Positions 31,525-40,106 are shown, numbered from the stretch's first letter. The stretch: DNA of 64,000 nt from Actinomycetospora lemnae (GCF_028737315.1 NZ_JAQZAO010000006.1:124001-188000); one strand, 5' to 3'. Numbers and translations: made by a program. The notes: generated by a model not told the origin, from the sequence alone.

Positions 31525-32481
31525 TCAGCGCCGCGCGCGCCGCCGGGTCATCGCGAGGACGGCCGCGCCGCCGACGAGGACGAGGAGCGCGCCGGCCGCC
31601 CAGGTCAGCGAGCCGGACGACGACGAGGAGGAGCCGGGCGCCGCGGTGGTCTCGTCCTCGACCGGGGCGGCGGTCGACGCCGTCGCGGGGGAGCGCACCG
31701 ACGCCAGGGTGGGGCCGATCCGCAGGTCCTCGAGCCAGAGACGCCCGTCCTCGTCGATGCCGTCGTCGCGGTAGAGCCCGACCTTCATGTAGTTGGCCTC
31801 GTCGAGCAGCGTGCCGCCCTCCGGGCGGTAGGCGCTCAGGACGTGGTCGGCGCCCCGCCAGACGTCGACGGCGCCGCGGCTCGGGTCGCGCGAGAACGCG
31901 ATGCGCATCGTCACCTCGATCCGGTCGCCACCGCGCAGCGGGCCGAGGTCCTGGAGGTCCTCGCCCTCGGCCGCGAGCATGAGGCGGTTGCCCCGCGCCT
32001 GGAGCGCCACCGGCGGGGAGCCGGAGTCGCCCTGGTGGTGCCACTGGAGCAGGAGCTGCCAGGTGTTCGCGTCCGTCGGGAAGTCGTCCGCGAGCTTGGC
32101 GACGTACGTGTAGTACTGCACGTCGCCCTCGCGCTCCTGGGGGACCCGGGGCTCGACCTCGGTGCGCGTGTCGCCGCCCTCGAGGGTGAACTGCAGCGCC
32201 TGGCGGGCCGGCGCGTCCGGCGAGGCGACCTGCTGGGGCGTGCCGTCCTGCTCGTTGTACTCGGTGCGGTTGAACGCGGCGAGCATGTTCCCGCTCTCGG
32301 GGAGCACCCACAGCGGGCGGTCCCCGGACGGCGCCGGGGACCCCGGAGCCGTCTCGGCCGTGGCGACGGGCGCCGCGACCAGCGGGACCACGAGCGCCGC
32401 CAGCGCGAGGACGACGGCGAGCGCGCCGCTCCTCCCGCGGCGCGCTCGGAGCGGCCGTCGGCTGACGACGTCGTTGGGCAT
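31525..32481 (-). CDS. Secreted, membrane-anchored polysaccharide lyase-like protein (PF14099 type)
   Basis: 318 residues. A signal peptide (hydrophobic 20-42) leads into a beta-jelly-roll-like domain whose landmarks (RTEVEPR, WQLLLQWHHQGDSGSPPVAL, YMKVGLYRDDGIDEDGRLWLEDL) fit the heparin-lyase-I/alginate-lyase-like polysaccharide lyase fold. A Ser/Thr/Ala stretch, a membrane helix (LTWAAGALLVLVGGAAVLA) and a basic RRRARR tail follow, so the enzyme should stay displayed at the surface. Start ATG at 32481. A paralogue without the C-terminal anchor is found at 50268-51161. It is divergent from the priming transferase across 540 bp. Confidence 0.78.
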   Translation of the reverse strand: MPNDVVSRRPLRARRGRSGALAVVLALAALVVPLVAAPVATAETAPGSPAPSGDRPLWVLPESGNMLAAFNRTEYNEQDGTPQQVASPDAPARQALQFTLEGGDTRTEVEPRVPQEREGDVQYYTYVAKLADDFPTDANTWQLLLQWHHQGDSGSPPVALQARGNRLMLAAEGEDLQDLGPLRGGDRIEVTMRIAFSRDPSRGAVDVWRGADHVLSAYRPEGGTLLDEANYMKVGLYRDDGIDEDGRLWLEDLRIGPTLASVRSPATASTAAPVEDETTAAPGSSSSSSGSLTWAAGALLVLVGGAAVLAMTRRRARR

Positions 32482-33021
32482 CGACGGCTCTCCTCGTCCT
32501 GGACGGTCTGCCGACCTCTGCCGGCGGCCCCGGGCGCCGGGCGGACCCGGGCGGGGTCTCGCCGGCTCGTGCTGCAGGTCGACGACGTCGACGATACCGA
32601 TCGCCGAGGTGAGGACCGCGTTGGTGTCGCGGCGCCCGCGGCCGTGACCTCGATCATCACGGCGAGCGACGGCGCCGGCCGCCGGGCCGGTCCCGTTCGG
32701 CCCACCAGCGACGATCCCGCGGCCCTCGGCCGCCGCAGGGGCTGTCGGACCCGGCACGTACCGTGCTCACGGACGGATCGGGCGCCGCGGCCCCGACCCG
32801 TCCGGCCGAGCCACGAACGGGTCCGGCGCGTGACCTCCCCGGCGACGCCCTCGTTGATCGCGCAGGCGGCGGGGGGTCCGAGCGGGTCCGGAATCCGCGC
32901 GGTCACGGAGGCAACCGGATCGGCTCCGAGACGTCCCACGTCCCGGAGAGGTGTCCATGGCCGACGAGGTGTCGCGGGGAGAGGACTCTCCCCGCGCGAT
33001 CGAGGACGCGGGGGCGACCAC
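32482..33021. promoter_or_regulatory. 540-bp divergent region before the priming glycosyltransferase
   Basis: The gap separates the anchored lyase (minus) and the priming transferase (plus). Structured elements seen are GCACG-TAC-CGTGC near 32755-32767, GCGGCC-CTC-GGCCGC at 32719-32733, and a strong 10-bp hairpin at 32973-32996 that lies inside a short leader ORF. Divergent promoters must lie here, but no confident -35/-10 boxes were identified. Confidence 0.4.
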
Positions 33022-33025
33022 GTGA
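32957..33025 (+). CDS. Putative 22-residue leader peptide coupled to the priming transferase
   Basis: ATG at 32957 follows GGAGAGG at good spacing and opens a 22-codon frame (MADEVSRGED... ending AGATT) whose TGA at 33023-33025 overlaps the GTG start of the next gene as GTGA. A 10-bp hairpin with loop GGAC (stem 32973-32982 with 32987-32996) sits in the middle of it. It could be a translated attenuator or a coupling peptide. The alternative is that it is the true N-terminus of the transferase, joined by a frameshift or sequence error. No similar peptide is known to me. Confidence 0.45.
   Translation: MADEVSRGEDSPRAIEDAGATT
32973..32996 (+). promoter_or_regulatory. Hairpin in the leader of the priming glycosyltransferase
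   Basis: CGCGGGGAGA pairs perfectly with TCTCCCCGCG around a GGAC loop, inside the putative leader peptide and 25 bp before the downstream GTG. Translation of the leader would unfold it, which would make downstream initiation depend on leader translation. Confidence 0.5.
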
Positions 33026-34746
33026 GGAACGGACGAGTCGAGGCGGAGCGGGCCGACGTGCCCGCCGGGGGCGGCGTGCCCACCGACCCGCCGATGTCGG
33101 ACGTCGCACGGGCCGAGGTGCCACTGACCGGGGTACCGGCCGCCGAGATGGGCCCGGAGACGGCTCCACCGCTCGACGCGGCCACGCGCGACGCGATCGC
33201 CCGCGAGGCGGCCGCCGCGCGGGAGGCGGAGCTGACCGCGCAGGGCCGCGACGTGTTCGTCGAGCCGGCCCCGACCGCGCCCGGCTTCGTCCGCATCTGG
33301 GAGGACGAGGGGCCGGAGCAGCCGGGCAGCGTCGCCACGGCCACGAGCTGGCAGCGCAAGTTCGCGCTCGCGGTGGCCGCCTCGGACCTCGCCACGCTCG
33401 CCGTGTGCATCCTGCTGGGCGCGCTCATCGGCTTCGGTGACGGCACCGGCCCGCAGAGCTCCGACCCGTGGAACCTGGCGGCGGGGGTGGCGATCCTCGT
33501 GCCGCTCGCGCTCGTCGCGTGCCGCGCCTGGGACCCCCGCACCCTCGGCCAGGGCGCCGAGGAGTGGAGCCGGCTGATCCGCGCCTTCGTCTCCGCGGCG
33601 ATCGTCCTGGGTCTCGGCGGCCTCGCGGTCGAGCGCCTGGGCGTGCGGCCGTGGGTGTTCGGCGTGCTGCCGGTCGCGGGCCTCGCCGCCATGGCCGGCC
33701 GCTACCTGCTGCGCCGCTGGCTGCACCAGGCCCGCAAGCGCGGGCGCGGGATGCTGCCGGTCCTCGCGGTCGGCACCGAGCAGGCGCTGCGCGACCTCAT
33801 CGAGCGCACCCGCCGCGTGCCGCACATGGGCTGGGTCGTCGTCGCGGCCTGCACCCCGACCGGTCTCGGCGAGGAGGGCCAGGGCCACGTCGCCGGGGTC
33901 CCGGTCATCGGTGACCTCGACGACCTGTCCACCAGCGTGGGCAGCGGGCGCTACGGCGTCGTCGCCGTCGCCCCGACGCCGGGCTGGAGCCCGAAGCGCC
34001 TGCAGCGCCTCGCGTGGGACCTCGAGGGCACCGGCTCCGAGCTGGTCGTCGACCCGGGCCTCATGGAGGTCGCCGGGCCGCGCCTGCACGTCGCGCCGGT
34101 CGACGGCCTGCCGCTGCTGCGCCTGACCGAGCCGCGCCTCTCGGGTGTGCCGCGGGTCTTCAAGCTCATGTTCGACCGCGTCACCACCGCGGCGATCCTG
34201 CTGCTCCTGCTGCCGGTCTTCGCGGTCATCGCGTTCGTCGTCAAGCTCGACGGCGGCCCGGTGTTCTACCGGCAGACGCGCGTCGGGCAGCGCGGCAAGA
34301 CCTTCAAGATGATCAAGTTCCGGTCGATGGTGCCGGACGCGGACAAGATGCGTGACGCCCTGCTCGCCGGCACGAACGACGGCTCCGGGCCGCTGTTCAA
34401 GCTGCGCCGGGACCCGCGCGTCACCCGCATCGGGCAGCTGCTGCGCCGCTACTCGCTCGACGAGCTCCCGCAGCTGCTCAACGTCCTCGGCGGCTCGATG
34501 TCGCTGGTCGGGCCGCGCCCGCCGCTGCCCGGCGAGATCGAGGCGTACACCGACGCGGCGAAGCGCAAGTTCCTCGTGCGCCCCGGCATGACCGGGCTCT
34601 GGCAGGTCAGCGGCCGCTCCGACCTGTCGTGGGAGGAGTCGGTCCGGCTGGACCTGCGCTACGTGGAGAACTGGTCGCCGGCGATGGACCTGGTGATCAT
34701 GTGGAAGACGGTCTCCGCGGTGTTCCGCGGCGACGGCGCCTACTAG
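33022..34746 (+). CDS. Polyprenyl-phosphate hexose-1-phosphate transferase (priming glycosyltransferase, WbaP/CpsE type)
   Basis: About 574 residues. It should transfer a sugar-1-phosphate from an NDP-sugar to the lipid carrier, starting repeat-unit synthesis. A disordered ~110-residue N-terminus precedes four hydrophobic segments and a CoA-binding-3-like domain; the C-terminal catalytic Bac_transf domain starts with FKLMFDRVTTAAILLLLLP and has GPVFYRQTRVGQRGKTF, KFRSMVPDAD, YSLDELPQLLNVL and SLVGPRP. GTG 33022 is preferred because codons after it have strong GC3 bias and it overlaps the leader ORF; ATG 33094 is the shorter alternative. The C-methyltransferase gene starts 11 bp after its stop. 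Confidence 0.93.
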   Translation: MRNGRVEAERADVPAGGGVPTDPPMSDVARAEVPLTGVPAAEMGPETAPPLDAATRDAIAREAAAAREAELTAQGRDVFVEPAPTAPGFVRIWEDEGPEQPGSVATATSWQRKFALAVAASDLATLAVCILLGALIGFGDGTGPQSSDPWNLAAGVAILVPLALVACRAWDPRTLGQGAEEWSRLIRAFVSAAIVLGLGGLAVERLGVRPWVFGVLPVAGLAAMAGRYLLRRWLHQARKRGRGMLPVLAVGTEQALRDLIERTRRVPHMGWVVVAACTPTGLGEEGQGHVAGVPVIGDLDDLSTSVGSGRYGVVAVAPTPGWSPKRLQRLAWDLEGTGSELVVDPGLMEVAGPRLHVAPVDGLPLLRLTEPRLSGVPRVFKLMFDRVTTAAILLLLLPVFAVIAFVVKLDGGPVFYRQTRVGQRGKTFKMIKFRSMVPDADKMRDALLAGTNDGSGPLFKLRRDPRVTRIGQLLRRYSLDELPQLLNVLGGSMSLVGPRPPLPGEIEAYTDAAKRKFLVRPGMTGLWQVSGRSDLSWEESVRLDLRYVENWSPAMDLVIMWKTVSAVFRGDGAY

Positions 34747-34757
34747 GACAGACACCC

Positions 34758-36029
34758 TTGGACAATCCAGCCAGCAAGATCATCTGCCGGCTCTGCGGAT
34801 CCGCCGACCTGGCGAGCTTCGTCGACCTCGGGGCCACCCCGCCCTGCGAGCTCTTCCTCACCGCCGAGGCGCTCGAGGCGCCCGAGCCGACGTTCCCGCT
34901 CCACCCGCGGGTCTGCCGCTCGTGCCTGCTCGTGCAGCTGCCGCCCCTCATCGACCCGGACGAGACGTTCACGGAGTACGCGTACTTCTCGTCGTTCTCG
35001 ACGTCCTGGGTCGAGCACGCGCGCCGCTTCGTCACCGCCGCCACCGAGCGCGCCGGCCTGACGCGCGACTCGCTGGTGGTCGAGGCGGCGAGCAACGACG
35101 GCTACCTGCTCCAGCACGTCGTCGCCGACGGGATGCGCGCCGTGGGTGTGGAGCCGAGCGCCAACGTCGGCCAGGCCGCCCGCGACAAGGGCGTGCCGAC
35201 GATCACGGCGTTCCTCTCCCCGGAGACGGGCGCGGCCGTGCGGGAGGAGCACGGCCCGGCCGCGCTCGTCGTCGCCAACAACGTCTACGCGCACATCCCC
35301 GACGTCGTGGGCTTCACCCGCGGCCTGCGGGCGATGGTGGCCGACGACGGCTGGGTGTCGATCGAGGTGCAGCACCTGCTCACGCTGATGCGCCACCGGC
35401 AGTTCGACACGATCTACCACGAGCACTTCCAGTACTACACGCTCGCGACCGCGCAGAAGGCGCTGCGCTCGGGCGGGCTCGAGCTGGTCGACGTCGAGCT
35501 GCTGCCGACCCACGGCGGGTCGATCCGGTGCTGGGCGCGCCCCACCGAACTGGGCCTGGGGCCGTCGCAGGCCGTCGCCGACGTGCTCGCCGAGGAGGCC
35601 GCGGCCGGGCTCGACACCGTCGAGGGCCACGCCGGCTTCGCCGGGGAGGTCTCGCGCATCCGCAACGACCTGGTGCGGTTCCTCATCGACGCCGCGGACG
35701 CGGGGAAGTCGGTCGTCGGCTACGGCGCGCCGGGCAAGGGCAACACGCTGCTGAACTACTGCGGCATCCGCCCCGACCTGCTCGCGTACACCGTCGACCG
35801 CAACCCGTACAAGCACGGCCGGTACACGCCGGGCACGCGCATCCCGATCCACCCGCCGGACCGGATCGACGCCGACCGCCCGGACTACGTCCTCGTCCTG
35901 CCGTGGAACCTGCGGGAGGAGATCACCGCGCAGCTCGCCCACGTGGCGGACTGGGGCGGGTCACTCGTCTTCCCGATCCCCTCGCTGCAGGTGGTCGAAC
36001 CCGGGTCTGGCAAGGTCCACCGATCGTGA
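34758..36029 (+). CDS. Zinc-finger SAM C-methyltransferase for nucleotide sugars (TylC3/NovU-like)
   Basis: 423 residues in the three-part layout of sugar C-methyltransferases: an N-terminal zinc-binding domain (ICRLCGSADL, later CRSCLLVQLP), a SAM domain (VVEAASNDGYLLQ, motif I; GVEPSANV; VVANNVYAHIPD) and a C-terminal Methyltransf_14-type domain (VVGYGAPGKGNTLLNYCG). It would add a branching methyl to a 4-keto sugar. The only in-frame start is TTG at 34758, after AGGACA. Its stop overlaps the next gene's GTG (GTGA). Neighbours encode a cytidylyltransferase, deacetylase and SDR, so the substrate may be CDP-linked. Confidence 0.9.
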   Translation: MDNPASKIICRLCGSADLASFVDLGATPPCELFLTAEALEAPEPTFPLHPRVCRSCLLVQLPPLIDPDETFTEYAYFSSFSTSWVEHARRFVTAATERAGLTRDSLVVEAASNDGYLLQHVVADGMRAVGVEPSANVGQAARDKGVPTITAFLSPETGAAVREEHGPAALVVANNVYAHIPDVVGFTRGLRAMVADDGWVSIEVQHLLTLMRHRQFDTIYHEHFQYYTLATAQKALRSGGLELVDVELLPTHGGSIRCWARPTELGLGPSQAVADVLAEEAAAGLDTVEGHAGFAGEVSRIRNDLVRFLIDAADAGKSVVGYGAPGKGNTLLNYCGIRPDLLAYTVDRNPYKHGRYTPGTRIPIHPPDRIDADRPDYVLVLPWNLREEITAQLAHVADWGGSLVFPIPSLQVVEPGSGKVHRS

Positions 36030-36847
36030 AGGTCGTCCTCTTCTGCGGTGGCTACGGCATGCGGATGCGCAACGGCGACTCCGATGCCCCGAAGCCGATG
36101 CAGATGGTCGGGCCACGCCCGCTCATCTGGCACGTGATGCGCTACTACGCGCATTTCGGGCACAAGGAGTTCATCCTCTGCCTGGGCTACGGAGCCCACC
36201 ACGTCAAGAACTACTTCCTCGACTACCACGAGACCGAGTCGAACGACTTCGTCATGCGTCGCGGCGAGGTCGAGCTGCTCGGCTCGGACATCGCCGACTG
36301 GACGATCCACTTCGTCCACACCGGGCTCGAGTCGCCGATCGGCGAGCGCCTGCGGCGGGTGCGTCACCTGGTGGAGGACGAGGAGATCTTCCTCGCCAAC
36401 TACGCCGACGTGCTCACCGACGCCCCGCTCGACGACATGATCGACCGGTTCAAGGCCTCGGACGCGTCGGCGTCGCTGCTCGCGGTCCCGCCGCAGGCGG
36501 TGTTCCACATCGTGGACATCGACCCGGGCGAGCGGGTCAACTCGATCTACCCCGTCACCGACATGCGGATCCGCGAGAACGGCGGGTACTTCGCGCTGCG
36601 GCCCGAGACGATCGACTACATCCCCGAGAACGGCGACCTCGTCGGCGACGCCTGCACCGCGCTGGCGAAGGAGGGCAAGCTGCTCTCCTACACCTACGAC
36701 GGTTTCTGGCAGCCCGCGGACACCCTCAAGGAACGCAACGCCCTCGAGGCGGCGTACCGCGCCGGCACCCGGCCGTGGATGGTGTGGGAGCGGGAGCCCG
36801 AGCGCTCGCCGCTGGAGGGCCTCGTCGACGAGGCCCTCGGCCGCTGA
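36026..36847 (+). CDS. Glucose-1-phosphate cytidylyltransferase-like nucleotidyltransferase
   Basis: 273 residues, close to RfbF. The nucleotide loop appears as FCGGYGMRMRN, followed by PKPMQMVGPRPLIWHVMRYYAHFGHKEFILCLGY, which is the pattern of CTP:glucose-1-phosphate cytidylyltransferases rather than dTTP- or UTP-using enzymes. The C-terminal FWQPADTLKERNALE also fits. It would supply a CDP-sugar, the entry to branched or deoxy sugars. GTG start overlaps the methyltransferase stop. Confidence 0.85.
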   Translation: MKVVLFCGGYGMRMRNGDSDAPKPMQMVGPRPLIWHVMRYYAHFGHKEFILCLGYGAHHVKNYFLDYHETESNDFVMRRGEVELLGSDIADWTIHFVHTGLESPIGERLRRVRHLVEDEEIFLANYADVLTDAPLDDMIDRFKASDASASLLAVPPQAVFHIVDIDPGERVNSIYPVTDMRIRENGGYFALRPETIDYIPENGDLVGDACTALAKEGKLLSYTYDGFWQPADTLKERNALEAAYRAGTRPWMVWEREPERSPLEGLVDEALGR

Positions 36848-36850
36848 GCC

Positions 36851-37507
36851 GTGCGCGCGCTGCTCCCGGAGGCGCTCGACGAGCTGGTCCTGCTCGCCGC
36901 GCACTGCGACGACGTCCCGATCGGCGCGGGCGGCACGGTGCTGACGCTCTGCCGCGCGCGGCCGGGCCTGCGGGTCCGCGCGCTCGTCCTGTCCGGCGGG
37001 GGCACGCCGCGCGAGGACGAGGAGCGCGCCGCGCTGGCGGCGTTCTGCCCGGGCGCGGACCTCGCCGTCACCGTCCTCGACATGGCCGACGGTCGGCTCC
37101 CGACGCACTGGGAGTGGGCGAAGGAGCAGCTCGAGGCGTTCCGGCGGACCTGCGAGCCCGACCTCGTGCTCGTCGGGCACCGCGGTGACGACCACCAGGA
37201 CCACCGCGAGCTCGCCCGCCTGGTGCCCACGGTGTTCCGCGACCACCTGGCGCTGGGCTACGAGATCCTCAAGGCCGAGCCGGACCTCGCGCAGCCGCCG
37301 CTGCTCATGCCCCTCGAGGCCGACGTCGTCGCGGACAAGGTCCGCCTGCTGCACGAGCACTACCCGTCCCAGGTGGCCCGCGCCTGGTTCGACGAGGAGA
37401 CGTTCCGGGGCCTCGCCCGCGTGCGCGGGGTGCAGGCGGGCGTGCGCTACGCGGAGGGGTTCCACCTGACGCGGGCGCTGCTCGGGGCACCCGTACCGTC
37501 AGCCTGA
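36851..37507 (+). CDS. PIG-L/LmbE-family deacetylase
   Basis: 218 residues. The zinc site of the family is recognisable as AAHCDDVPIGAGG (normally AHPDDE..GCGG) with His18, Asp20 and Asp21, and as HRGDDHQDHR further on. Pro-to-Cys and Glu-to-Val substitutions in the first motif are unusual. Members remove acetyl groups from GlcNAc-type sugars or small amino sugars. It starts 3 bp after the cytidylyltransferase stop. Activity on a CDP- or lipid-linked amino sugar is inferred. Confidence 0.82.
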   Translation: MRALLPEALDELVLLAAHCDDVPIGAGGTVLTLCRARPGLRVRALVLSGGGTPREDEERAALAAFCPGADLAVTVLDMADGRLPTHWEWAKEQLEAFRRTCEPDLVLVGHRGDDHQDHRELARLVPTVFRDHLALGYEILKAEPDLAQPPLLMPLEADVVADKVRLLHEHYPSQVARAWFDEETFRGLARVRGVQAGVRYAEGFHLTRALLGAPVPSA

Positions 37508-37548
37508 AGCACCGTCACAGGAAGCCACACGAAGGGGGGAGCGTTCCC

Positions 37549-38580
37549 ATGCGCGTCCTGCTCACCGGCCACCAGGGCTACCTCGGCACCCTGATGGCGC
37601 CGCAGCTCACCGAGGCGGGGCACGAGGTCACCGGCCTCGACTCGGGCCTCTACGCCGACTGCGTGCTCGGCGAGCTGCCCGCCCCCGAGCCGCCGGCGCT
37701 GGCCGTCGACCTGCGCGACGTCACCGTCGACCAGCTCGCCGGCTTCGACGCCGTCGTGCACCTCGCGGCGCTGTCGAACGACCCGCTCGGCGCGCTGGCG
37801 CCCCAGCACACCTACGACATCAACCACCACGCCTCCACCCGCCTGGCGCGTCTGGCGAAGGAAGCCGGGGTCGGTCGCTTCGTCTACGCCTCGACCTGCT
37901 CGGTGTACGGCGCCTCGGGCACCGAGGACGTGCTCGACGAGGAGGCGCCGATGAAGCCGGTGACGCCCTACGCCGAGTCGAAGGTGCGCGTCGAGGCCGA
38001 CCTCGTCGACATGGCCGACGACGACTTCGTGCCGGTCTCGATGCGCAACGCCACCGCGTTCGGGTTCTCGCCGCGGCTGCGCGCCGACATCGTGCTCAAC
38101 AACCTCGTCGGGCACGCGCTGCTGTCGAACCGCATCCTCGTCATGAGCGACGGCACGCCCTGGCGCCCGCTCGCCCACGCCCGCGACATCGGCGGCGCCG
38201 TGGTCGCGGCGCTGGCGGCCCCGGCGGACGCCGTGCGCGCGCAGGCGTTCAACGTGGGCTCGACGGAGAACAACGTGCAGGTCCGCGACATCGCCGACGC
38301 CGTCAAGGTCGCGGTGCCCGAGGCCGAGCTCGTCATCACCGGCGAGACCGGCGGTGACCCCCGCTCCTACCGGGTCGACTTCACCAAGATCGGCAAGTTC
38401 CTGCCCGACTTCCGCGCCGGCTGGACGGTGGCCGACGGGGCCGCGGAGCTGGTCCGGGAGTACCGCGCCCGCGGGCTGACCCAGGAGGCGTTCGACCGGC
38501 GCTTCACCCGCCTCGCCGTCCTCAAGGACCGCCAGGCGGCCGGCTCCCTCGACGCGACGCTGCGCCCCGCCGGCGGCTGA
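37549..38580 (+). CDS. Extended SDR: NAD-dependent nucleotide-sugar epimerase/dehydratase
   Basis: 343 residues. The N-terminal NAD motif is TGHQGYLG, the active-site serine/threonine region is YASTCSVYG and the catalytic pair is YAESK. It falls in the extended SDR class of NDP-sugar epimerases/dehydratases. With no other 4,6-dehydratase in the module, this gene is the candidate to create the 4-keto group needed by the C-methyltransferase. A ribosome-binding AAGGGGGGAG lies just before its ATG. A strong terminator-like hairpin includes its stop codon. Confidence 0.88.
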   Translation: MRVLLTGHQGYLGTLMAPQLTEAGHEVTGLDSGLYADCVLGELPAPEPPALAVDLRDVTVDQLAGFDAVVHLAALSNDPLGALAPQHTYDINHHASTRLARLAKEAGVGRFVYASTCSVYGASGTEDVLDEEAPMKPVTPYAESKVRVEADLVDMADDDFVPVSMRNATAFGFSPRLRADIVLNNLVGHALLSNRILVMSDGTPWRPLAHARDIGGAVVAALAAPADAVRAQAFNVGSTENNVQVRDIADAVKVAVPEAELVITGETGGDPRSYRVDFTKIGKFLPDFRAGWTVADGAAELVREYRARGLTQEAFDRRFTRLAVLKDRQAAGSLDATLRPAGG

Positions 38581-38595
38581 GCGGCCGCCGGCGGG
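38566..38595. terminator. Bidirectional terminator hairpin spanning the SDR stop codon
   Basis: CCCGCCGGCGGC and GCCGCCGGCGGG form a perfect 12-bp stem around a TGAGCG loop that contains the SDR TGA stop. It lies between convergent genes and could serve both. No T-tract is present, as is common in high-GC actinobacteria. Confidence 0.65.
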
Positions 38596-38608
38596 ACGGC
38601 GAGGCATC

Positions 38609-39874
38609 TCAGCCGAGGACGAGCCGCGCCACGGCCGGCCACTCGGCCGGACGCGGGGGAGGCGGGACGCCGGGCCCGAGCACCACCGTGCGGCGCCAGT
38701 CGCGGCCGACCGCCTCCCACCGGTAGCGCTCCTGGACCAGGGCGTGCGCGGCGACCCGCAGCCGCTCCCGCCGGGCGTCGTCGTCGAGCAGGGCGAGGAC
38801 CGTCGCGGCGAACCCGGCACCGTCCCGGGCGCAGGCGACGTGCTCCCCGTCCCGGGCCTGCGGCAGCGCCTCGACGCCCAGCGGCGTGGAGACGACGGCG
38901 AGACCGAGCCCGAAGGCCTCGAGGACCTTGTTCTTCAGGCCGCTCCCGCTGCGCATCGGGTTGATCATGATCGGGTAGTCGGTCACCGTGGCCGCGAGGT
39001 CCTCGACGTAGCCGGTGAGCCGGATCCCGGGGTCGTCGGCCGCGAGGTCGACGAGCCACCGGGGCGCGTCGGCGCCGATGATGCAGACCTCGACGCCCTG
39101 GTCGCGCAGCCACGGCCGGTAGACCTCGTCGAGGAAGAAGCGCAGCGCGTCGCGGTTGGGCCCGAACGCGAGGTTGCCCCAGAAGACGACGCCGCGCCGC
39201 CGTCCCGCCGCGGGGAGCGGGCGGACGTAGGTCTCGTCCAGCCCGTTCGGGATCGTGACGACGCTCCCGGAGGGCTGCCGGCCCTCGACCGCGCGGGAGT
39301 CCGCGTCGCTGATCGTCGTGACGAGGTCGAAGCCGTCGACGAACCGCGTCTCCGTGCGCCGCTTGCGGGCGACGTCCAGGTGCTCCTTGGCCCGCCGCGC
39401 CAGGCACGACGGCGCGGTGCCGGTCGTGCGCGCCCGGTCGGCGGTCAGGGCGGTGCTGTCGCAGACGTCGAGCACGACGCGCGGGCCGCCCGGGATGTCG
39501 AGGCCGGCGACGAGCTCCGCGATCTCGCCCCCGAACACCACGACGTGGGTGATCTCGCGCTCGCGGATGACCTCGAGGAGGCGCGCGCGGGCCGCGGCGA
39601 AGGCGCGCGGGCGGCTCAGCTCGAGGAAGTGCTCGTTGGACAGGCGGAAGTGGCGCCGGAGGAGGGGCGCCTCGGCCCGCAGCGGGGCCAGCTCCTCGAC
39701 CGAGTCGAAGACCCCCTCCAGCGGGAGACCGGGGCGGGCCTCACCCGGCGGGCGGTAGGGCGCCACGACGAGGTGCACCTCCCCGGGCAGGTGCGCGCAG
39801 AGGTTCGCGACCCGCAGGTCGTAGCCGCTCTGGCGGGACTCGATGTGGCGCGTCGTCAGGGCCAGGAATCGCAT
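38609..39874 (-). CDS. Glycosyltransferase family 4-type enzyme
   Basis: 421 residues, GT-B fold. The C-terminal donor-binding half is clear: VVFWGNLAFGPNRDALRFF, then MINPMRSGSGLKNKVLEAFGLGLAVVSTPLGVEAL, which is the family-4 Glu-containing donor motif variant (SGLKNKVLEA). No signal peptide or membrane segments, so it acts at the cytosolic membrane face. ATG start at 39874. It is transcribed against the neighbouring sugar module. Confidence 0.88.
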   Translation of the reverse strand: MRFLALTTRHIESRQSGYDLRVANLCAHLPGEVHLVVAPYRPPGEARPGLPLEGVFDSVEELAPLRAEAPLLRRHFRLSNEHFLELSRPRAFAAARARLLEVIREREITHVVVFGGEIAELVAGLDIPGGPRVVLDVCDSTALTADRARTTGTAPSCLARRAKEHLDVARKRRTETRFVDGFDLVTTISDADSRAVEGRQPSGSVVTIPNGLDETYVRPLPAAGRRRGVVFWGNLAFGPNRDALRFFLDEVYRPWLRDQGVEVCIIGADAPRWLVDLAADDPGIRLTGYVEDLAATVTDYPIMINPMRSGSGLKNKVLEAFGLGLAVVSTPLGVEALPQARDGEHVACARDGAGFAATVLALLDDDARRERLRVAAHALVQERYRWEAVGRDWRRTVVLGPGVPPPPRPAEWPAVARLVLG

Positions 39875-40106
39875 CGCACCTCATAGTCGTCGCGAAGTCG
39901 CTCGACCGCGCCGGCGTCGCGCGTCAGGACTGGTCGGTCGTCCCGCGACGGTGCGGGACGGGTCACTTCCGGCCGGTTTGCGGTCTCCTGACCCGATCAA
40001 CGGGTCCCTGCGGCGTCATGTTGAGGGCCGACCGCGCGGAGTACACGATGGAGTACTTCCCGTCATTTCGGGCATGACGCGGGGCACGGGCCGCTTGAGA
40101 GCATGA
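39875..40106. promoter_or_regulatory. AT-richer intergenic region with repeated motifs
   Basis: This 232-bp gap lies upstream of the GT4 gene on the minus strand. It contains an inverted repeat CGTCAT-N7-ATGACG (40061-40079), another CGTCATG at 40014, and two GGAGTAC heptamers at 40038 and 40050 exactly 12 bp apart. A third GGAGTAC occurs at 40703, before the divergent sugar genes. These may be regulator sites for the locus. Confidence 0.35.

Noticed and set aside
31345-33021. Upstream in-frame extension of the priming transferase
   Set aside because: The frame stays open far upstream but reads through the antisense of the lyase gene and the tRNA, and third-position GC bias typical of real genes appears only after about 33022.
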